Shown piece by piece: positions 7,577-10,376 of a stretch of 10,376 bases of DNA (position 1 is the stretch's first letter; every line of letters starts with the position of its first letter). Source of the stretch: Promethearchaeota archaeon (lineage in GTDB: Archaea; Asgardarchaeota; Lokiarchaeia; Sigynarchaeales; SOKP01); contig JAHLWJ010000154.1 in assembly GCA_019057975.1 (NCBI GenBank), forward strand, positions 1-10,376. Reading direction: 5' to 3'. A program made the translations under genes and the position numbers. The notes under the pieces were generated by a model that was not told where the DNA came from, searched no databases, and saw nothing but the letters and a program-made list of their open reading frames with translations.

Positions 7577-8677
7577 TTAATCTTCACTGCTAGTTATTAT
7601 TAATCTTTCATAATCTAAATTTAATAATTTTATTTCTTTCTTAGTTATCTTTAAAGCTTCTTCATTAATATTCATTAACTCTTTTCTTAGGTTTACTAAT
7701 GTTTCCTGTATAAAGTCTAATGTGTTATCTTCATTATAAGTAACCTGTTCAATAAATCCAAGATATTTGAATTTTTTGTTCTTACCCGAATAATAATTTT
7801 TTAAATTAACGATTTTCTTTTCAATTTGAGCCATCTGATATCTAATTTTTAATAAAAATACTAACTTGGAGTTCCATTCTTTAAATAAAGTATCTTGTTT
7901 ATTAATATTATCAAAATTAAATTTATCAGGCAGCGCAACGTTCTCATCTTTTAGATTCTTTATAATATCCTTATTTTCCTCCATTGCTTGATTGATTTTT
8001 TTTAAAACAGGTTTTGTATTTAAAATTGGGTCAAAAATTTTTATGAATTCATGAACTTTTTCCTCAATTTCCTTAAATCTTTGATAAAATCCTTCTATGG
8101 TTATTTCTATTTTGATTGCTTGATAGATATTACCGTATTGATCTAAAATATAATATAAATCATCTGCTAATGTATAATCATGTTCACCAATTTCATAAAT
8201 TAATGAATGCATGATACTGCTTTTTTCACATCTTACTCCCTTTAATCTTGTGAGAGCCAAATTAAAATTTCTTCTTGTTAAAAACTTAAATTTCTTGTTA
8301 ATTATTAAAAATAATGTATCATCTGGAACAGAAATAGTATCCTCTTCAATTGTTATCGTTTCTTCTCCTAATTTTATTATGAAATCATCATCTTTTTGTT
8401 CAAACTCTCTATTACTGCGAATATTTTTAATTAATCCTAAATCAATATAAATTTCAATAAATTCTTCATCCCAAAAATTAACGATGTTACTTTTATAAAT
8501 ATCATCTATGATTAGAATTCTTTCGTAAGATTCTATGAGATTCTTATCACCTAAATTCTTAAATAAATCATTTCTAATTACATAAAGGAATAAAAGTATA
8601 TATCTCATATCAACATCGTCCATGATGTTATCTATTAATTTTGCATCATCTTCCATAGTTAATCTTTTATGTTCCAT
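7577..8677 (-). CDS. Winged-helix-like protein with helical C-terminal half, first gene of the operon
   Basis: The protein is 366 residues and starts at an ATG preceded by a weak GTGGATT site. It is the promoter-proximal gene of the operon. Residues 1-65 are helical (YILLFLYVIRNDLF). Residues 70-104 (EEFIEIYIDLGLIKNI, then EQKDDDFIIKLGEE) resemble the last helix and wing of a winged-helix domain. Residues 119-195 are mixed alpha/beta with a basic patch (NKKFKFLTRRNFNLALTRLK). From about 196 to the end the protein is long helices with heptad character (FKEIEEKVHEFIKIF, RYQMAQIEKKIVNLKNYY, ELMNINEEALKITKKEIKLL). A winged helix followed by a helical arm is the general build of kleisin- or MukF-like SMC partners, which would suit the pseudo-SMC downstream, but I see no family-defining sequence. 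Its stop is two bases from the next start, which indicates tight coupling. Confidence 0.75.
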   Translation of the reverse strand: MEHKRLTMEDDAKLIDNIMDDVDMRYILLFLYVIRNDLFKNLGDKNLIESYERILIIDDIYKSNIVNFWDEEFIEIYIDLGLIKNIRSNREFEQKDDDFIIKLGEETITIEEDTISVPDDTLFLIINKKFKFLTRRNFNLALTRLKGVRCEKSSIMHSLIYEIGEHDYTLADDLYYILDQYGNIYQAIKIEITIEGFYQRFKEIEEKVHEFIKIFDPILNTKPVLKKINQAMEENKDIIKNLKDENVALPDKFNFDNINKQDTLFKEWNSKLVFLLKIRYQMAQIEKKIVNLKNYYSGKNKKFKYLGFIEQVTYNEDNTLDFIQETLVNLRKELMNINEEALKITKKEIKLLNLDYERLIITSSED

Positions 8678-8732
8678 ACCTAAAATCCACTCATTATTTT
8701 TTAAATTGCGAAAGCCTTTCAGTTAAAAAGAG

Positions 8733-8743
8733 TAATATAACTA
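8733..8743 (-). promoter_or_regulatory. TATA-like promoter element for the operon
   Basis: On the minus strand TAGTTATATTA resembles an archaeal TATA box. With the usual 25-base spacing it would start transcription near 8710, giving a leader of about 30 bases before the ATG at 8677. The surrounding DNA is AT-rich, so confidence is limited. Confidence 0.35.
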
Positions 8744-8785
8744 ATTAATCATTCCTAAAAAATTTTTCTAAATTCATTAAAACTA

Positions 8786-8798
8786 TTTAATATAAAAG
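8786..8798 (+). promoter_or_regulatory. TATA-like promoter element for the Elf1 gene
   Basis: TTTAATATAAAAG resembles an archaeal TATA box. Transcription would begin near 8820, leaving a leader of about 65 bases that contains a good Shine-Dalgarno site. The AT-rich background makes chance matches likely. Confidence 0.4.
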
Positions 8799-8873
8799 CA
8801 AAAATTTTTAGTTCTTGTTTCTATTTAATTAATTAGAAATTTTGAATTCATTTTTATTAACAATATCAATTTT

Positions 8874-8879
8874 AGGAGA
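8874..8879 (+). promoter_or_regulatory. Shine-Dalgarno site of the Elf1 gene
   Basis: AGGAGA ends eight bases before the ATG at 8888. It is one of the best ribosome sites in the window and fixes the start of this gene. Confidence 0.75.
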
Positions 8880-8887
8880 TTATTAAT

Positions 8888-9466
8888 ATGGGACGTCGTA
8901 AAAGAAAACAAGCTGCACCGAAAAGGGTTAAAAGAGTACCTAAAATATTTACATGCCCTGATTGCGGTGAAAAGAGTGTTAAAGTTACTGATATTAAGAA
9001 GAAAGGTGCTTTTGCAACCGTTAAGTGCGGAAATTGCAGTCTAGAAAAACAGGTATTAGTAAATTCTATTTCAGAACCAGTTGATGCCTTTGGAGATTTT
9101 ATAGATATTTTTTATGCTGATCAAGAGATCCAAAGGTTAGAGAAGCGAAATCAGAAATTAAAAGATGAGAATGAATGGGGAGAACTTGCGTTTTCTTACA
9201 CAATTTTATCAGATCTTTGCAAAATCAAAGCTGCAATATTATTGGATGAGGAAGATGTTAACCTGGAAGAAGTGAATGATTGGAAAATAAGAAGTGAGTA
9301 TTATAAAAACCTTGAAAAAGACGCGCTTTTGAAACTTGAAACGGATGAATTAGAGAGAGGAGTAAGAACAGATGAAGAGTCATTATTCGCTGAAAGCGAT
9401 TCAAAAATAAAAAAAGAAAGAAAAATAAACGATATATTTGATGATCCTGGTTTTCTAGAATTTTAA
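8888..9466 (+). CDS. elf1: Elf1-family transcription elongation factor with C-terminal extension
   Basis: Elf1/ELOF1 is a small zinc-ribbon protein that binds elongating RNA polymerase II in eukaryotes; archaeal relatives are thought to act on archaeal RNA polymerase. Residues 1-80 show the whole family pattern: a basic tail opening MGRRKRKQAAPKR, a four-cysteine ribbon (C23-x2-C26 and C47-x2-C50), and the hallmark SEPVDAFGDFID (62-73), which parallels the SEPVDVYSDWID segment of eukaryotic Elf1. The family core is about 80-90 residues, yet this protein is 192. The additional 110 residues are helical and charged, with a paired-helix segment at about 95-125 (ELAFSYTILSDLCKIKAAILL), a second helix (DWKIRSEYYKNLEKDALLKLE), and an acidic/aromatic end (DIFDDPGFLEF). 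It is transcribed away from the operon and has its own TATA-like element and Shine-Dalgarno site. Confidence 0.92.
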   Translation: MGRRKRKQAAPKRVKRVPKIFTCPDCGEKSVKVTDIKKKGAFATVKCGNCSLEKQVLVNSISEPVDAFGDFIDIFYADQEIQRLEKRNQKLKDENEWGELAFSYTILSDLCKIKAAILLDEEDVNLEEVNDWKIRSEYYKNLEKDALLKLETDELERGVRTDEESLFAESDSKIKKERKINDIFDDPGFLEF

Positions 9467-9758
9467 AAATAAATTCTTGTTTCTTCATGAATATAATGTT
9501 AAAATTCTTAACTAATCATCCTATTTGATTTACTAAACTTTCACTTTTAATTGAATATATGATTAAAAATAGGCTTTAACAATATATTTTTGATTGTGAT
9601 GTATAAAAGTATTATCTATACAAGAAACCTTAAAAAATAGGGATTTTTAAGCACTTTATTTAAATTCTAATTTTAACACCTAAATTGGTAAAAGTTTCTT
9701 TAATCTTCGTAGTGTTTTCTAAATAAATAATCGAATTCTTGGTGTTTGGTGTACCTCT
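9467..9758. other. Convergent AT-rich intergenic region
   Basis: This gap separates the 3' ends of the Elf1 gene and the proline-rich gene. It contains no supportable open frame, tRNA or repeat array. T-rich runs on both strands may serve as terminators. A TATAAAAG at 9602-9609 and a weak AT-rich hairpin (9629-9651) are the only structured elements seen. Confidence 0.6.
9629..9651. terminator. Possible AT-rich hairpin between convergent genes
   Basis: CTTAAAAA (9629-9636) and TTTTTAAG (9644-9651) form a perfect 8-bp inverted repeat around a 7-base loop containing GGG. A stem this AT-rich is weak. It sits between two gene ends, so it may help to end transcription in either direction, or it may be chance. 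Confidence 0.25.
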
Positions 9759-10217
9759 TTAACCAGATTGCCCTTTGCGACGAGAAAATAGCTCCTTCAA
9801 TTCTCCCATTATTGCACCTCTGAGAGATACAGGACTTGCGGGTCTAACAGGGCCAGGCCCTCCAGGTGGACCTCCGGGTGGTGCGCCTGGTGGTGGACCC
9901 GGTGGACTTCCAGGTGGTGGTGGAGCGTTTCTCGGTGGAGGGCCAGGCGGGCCAGGTGGTGCGCCAGGTGAAGAAACTGCTGGAGCACCTCCAGAACGTG
10001 ATTTGAGCGCGGATATTTCACTATTTACTGCATTTATTTGATTTTGCAAATTAGAAACATTTGAATTGATACCTTGTAGGCTATGGTCTACTAGATCTGG
10101 GATTTTTAACACAATTTGCATTATCTTTTCAACAATTTCACCGAACGCATTTAATTTTTCTTCCATCGGTGCTTTTCTTGTACTATCTAAAAAGGAAGCA
10201 AATTCTTCTGCACACAT
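9759..10217 (-). CDS. Proline-rich coiled-coil protein, candidate profilin/actin-regulatory ligand
   Basis: The protein is 152 residues from an ATG at 10217. Residues 1-74 are helical: EEFASFLDSTRKAPMEEKLNAF is followed by a second helix and a coiled coil (NVSNLQNQINAVNSEISALKS). Residues 79-129 are Pro/Gly-rich with several polyproline runs (GPPPR, APPPPG, PPGPPPGAPPGG). Residues 130-148 form a basic amphipathic helix (VSLRGAIMGELKELFSRRK). A coiled coil, a polyproline tract and a short C-terminal motif is the arrangement of eukaryotic profilin- and actin-recruiting proteins (WASH/WAVE subunits, Ena/VASP, formins). Profilins and actins exist in Asgard archaea, and polyproline binding has been reported for a Heimdallarchaeal profilin. 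The actin-related role is inference from architecture. A surface or adhesin protein is less likely because no signal peptide is present. The Pro/Gly codons make this stretch far richer in GC than its surroundings. Confidence 0.75.
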   Translation of the reverse strand: MCAEEFASFLDSTRKAPMEEKLNAFGEIVEKIMQIVLKIPDLVDHSLQGINSNVSNLQNQINAVNSEISALKSRSGGAPAVSSPGAPPGPPGPPPRNAPPPPGSPPGPPPGAPPGGPPGGPGPVRPASPVSLRGAIMGELKELFSRRKGQSG

Positions 10218-10257
10218 TTTTCTACAATTTTTATAATTTCAAATATAATTTTTCTAT

Positions 10258-10269
10258 TAATTATATAGA
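10258..10269 (-). promoter_or_regulatory. TATA-like element of the proline-rich gene
   Basis: On the minus strand TCTATATAATTA lies about 40 bases before the ATG at 10217, so transcription would start close to the coding region and the leader would be short. No convincing Shine-Dalgarno site precedes this ATG, consistent with a short-leader or leaderless message. Confidence 0.4.
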
Positions 10270-10376
10270 TTTTTATTTAATAAATTTAAGTCTAAGCATA
10301 GGAATGAAAATTTGATAATATAATATAAAAAAAGAAGAATATATTTTTATTAACTTAATTCTGCTACAGTGTCTTT

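Larger units (their letters stand above)
8678..8887. promoter_or_regulatory. Divergent intergenic region, operon versus Elf1
   Basis: This 210-base AT-rich gap separates the minus-strand operon from the plus-strand Elf1 gene, so it must hold both promoters. No open frame, RNA gene or clear repeat is visible. TATA-like elements on both strands are listed separately. Confidence 0.6.

Noticed and set aside
8211..8450. Plus-strand open frame of 79 codons inside the first operon gene
   Set aside because: It is antisense to a well-supported coding region, has low-complexity Ile/Ser/Leu composition and lacks a ribosome site.
1..8677. Assignment of the operon to Wadjet/JetABCD, MukBEF or Lamassu
   Set aside because: No SMC with intact Walker motifs, no Toprim-type JetD and no effector nuclease are visible, and gene sizes do not match. 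Only the general SMC-plus-winged-helix theme is shared.
9258..9488. Minus-strand open frame opposite the 3' end of the Elf1 gene
   Set aside because: It is a Phe/Leu-rich shadow of the charged Elf1 tail, with no independent support.
9467..9758. tRNA or CRISPR in the convergent gap
   Set aside because: I found no cloverleaf-compatible sequence with a GGTTCRA-type loop and no regularly spaced direct repeats.
9775..10041. Plus-strand Gly/Pro-rich frame and a minus-strand His/Leu-rich frame over the proline-rich gene
   Set aside because: Repetitive GC-rich codons keep all frames open here. The 9759-10217 frame alone gives a structured N-terminus and C-terminus.

Overview
The window looks like AT-rich archaeal DNA, most plausibly from an Asgard archaeon. 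Three things point this way: a clear Elf1-type transcription elongation factor, a eukaryote-style proline-rich protein of the kind that serves profilin or actin machinery, and a classic AAA ATPase. All of these sit on prokaryote-style, tightly spaced genes with Shine-Dalgarno-like sites and TATA-like promoters. The lineage is inferred; no rRNA or other phylogenetic marker lies in the window.

Layout. From about 8677 down to the left edge, eight genes lie head-to-tail on the minus strand with gaps of about 0 to 40 bases, so they very probably form one operon. In transcription order they are: (1) a helical protein with a winged-helix-like segment and a helical/coiled-coil C-terminal half (7577-8677); (2) a tandemly duplicated zinc-ribbon protein (6612-7574); (3) a protein with a winged-helix-like segment (5449-6588); (4) a large helical protein with a basic N-terminus and a winged-helix-like segment (4123-5421); (5) a classic AAA ATPase (2984-3967, with coding sequence continuing upstream); (6) a lysine-rich coiled-coil protein (1906-2946); (7) a coiled-coil protein whose two ends resemble an SMC/Rad50 ATPase head with all nucleotide-handling motifs eroded (269-1789, also continuing upstream); and (8) the start of a small winged-helix-like protein (1-260). 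I cannot match this gene set to any named system. It reads like a chromosome- or nucleic-acid-handling complex in which one active AAA motor is combined with a pseudo-SMC and several winged-helix proteins. This is the best candidate here for an undescribed system.

Divergently transcribed from that operon across a 210-base regulatory gap is an Elf1 homologue with an unusual long C-terminal extension (8888-9466). A 292-base AT-rich convergent gap follows. Next comes a minus-strand gene (9759-10217) for a protein with a helical N-terminus, a central Pro/Gly-rich tract and a short basic amphipathic C-terminal helix. This is the layout of actin-nucleation or profilin-recruiting proteins. The last 159 bases hold its promoter region and nothing else that I can see.

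Two operon genes (the AAA ATPase and the pseudo-SMC) have conserved domain sequence upstream of any in-frame ATG, GTG or TTG that could be the true start. Non-standard initiation or sequence errors should be considered there.
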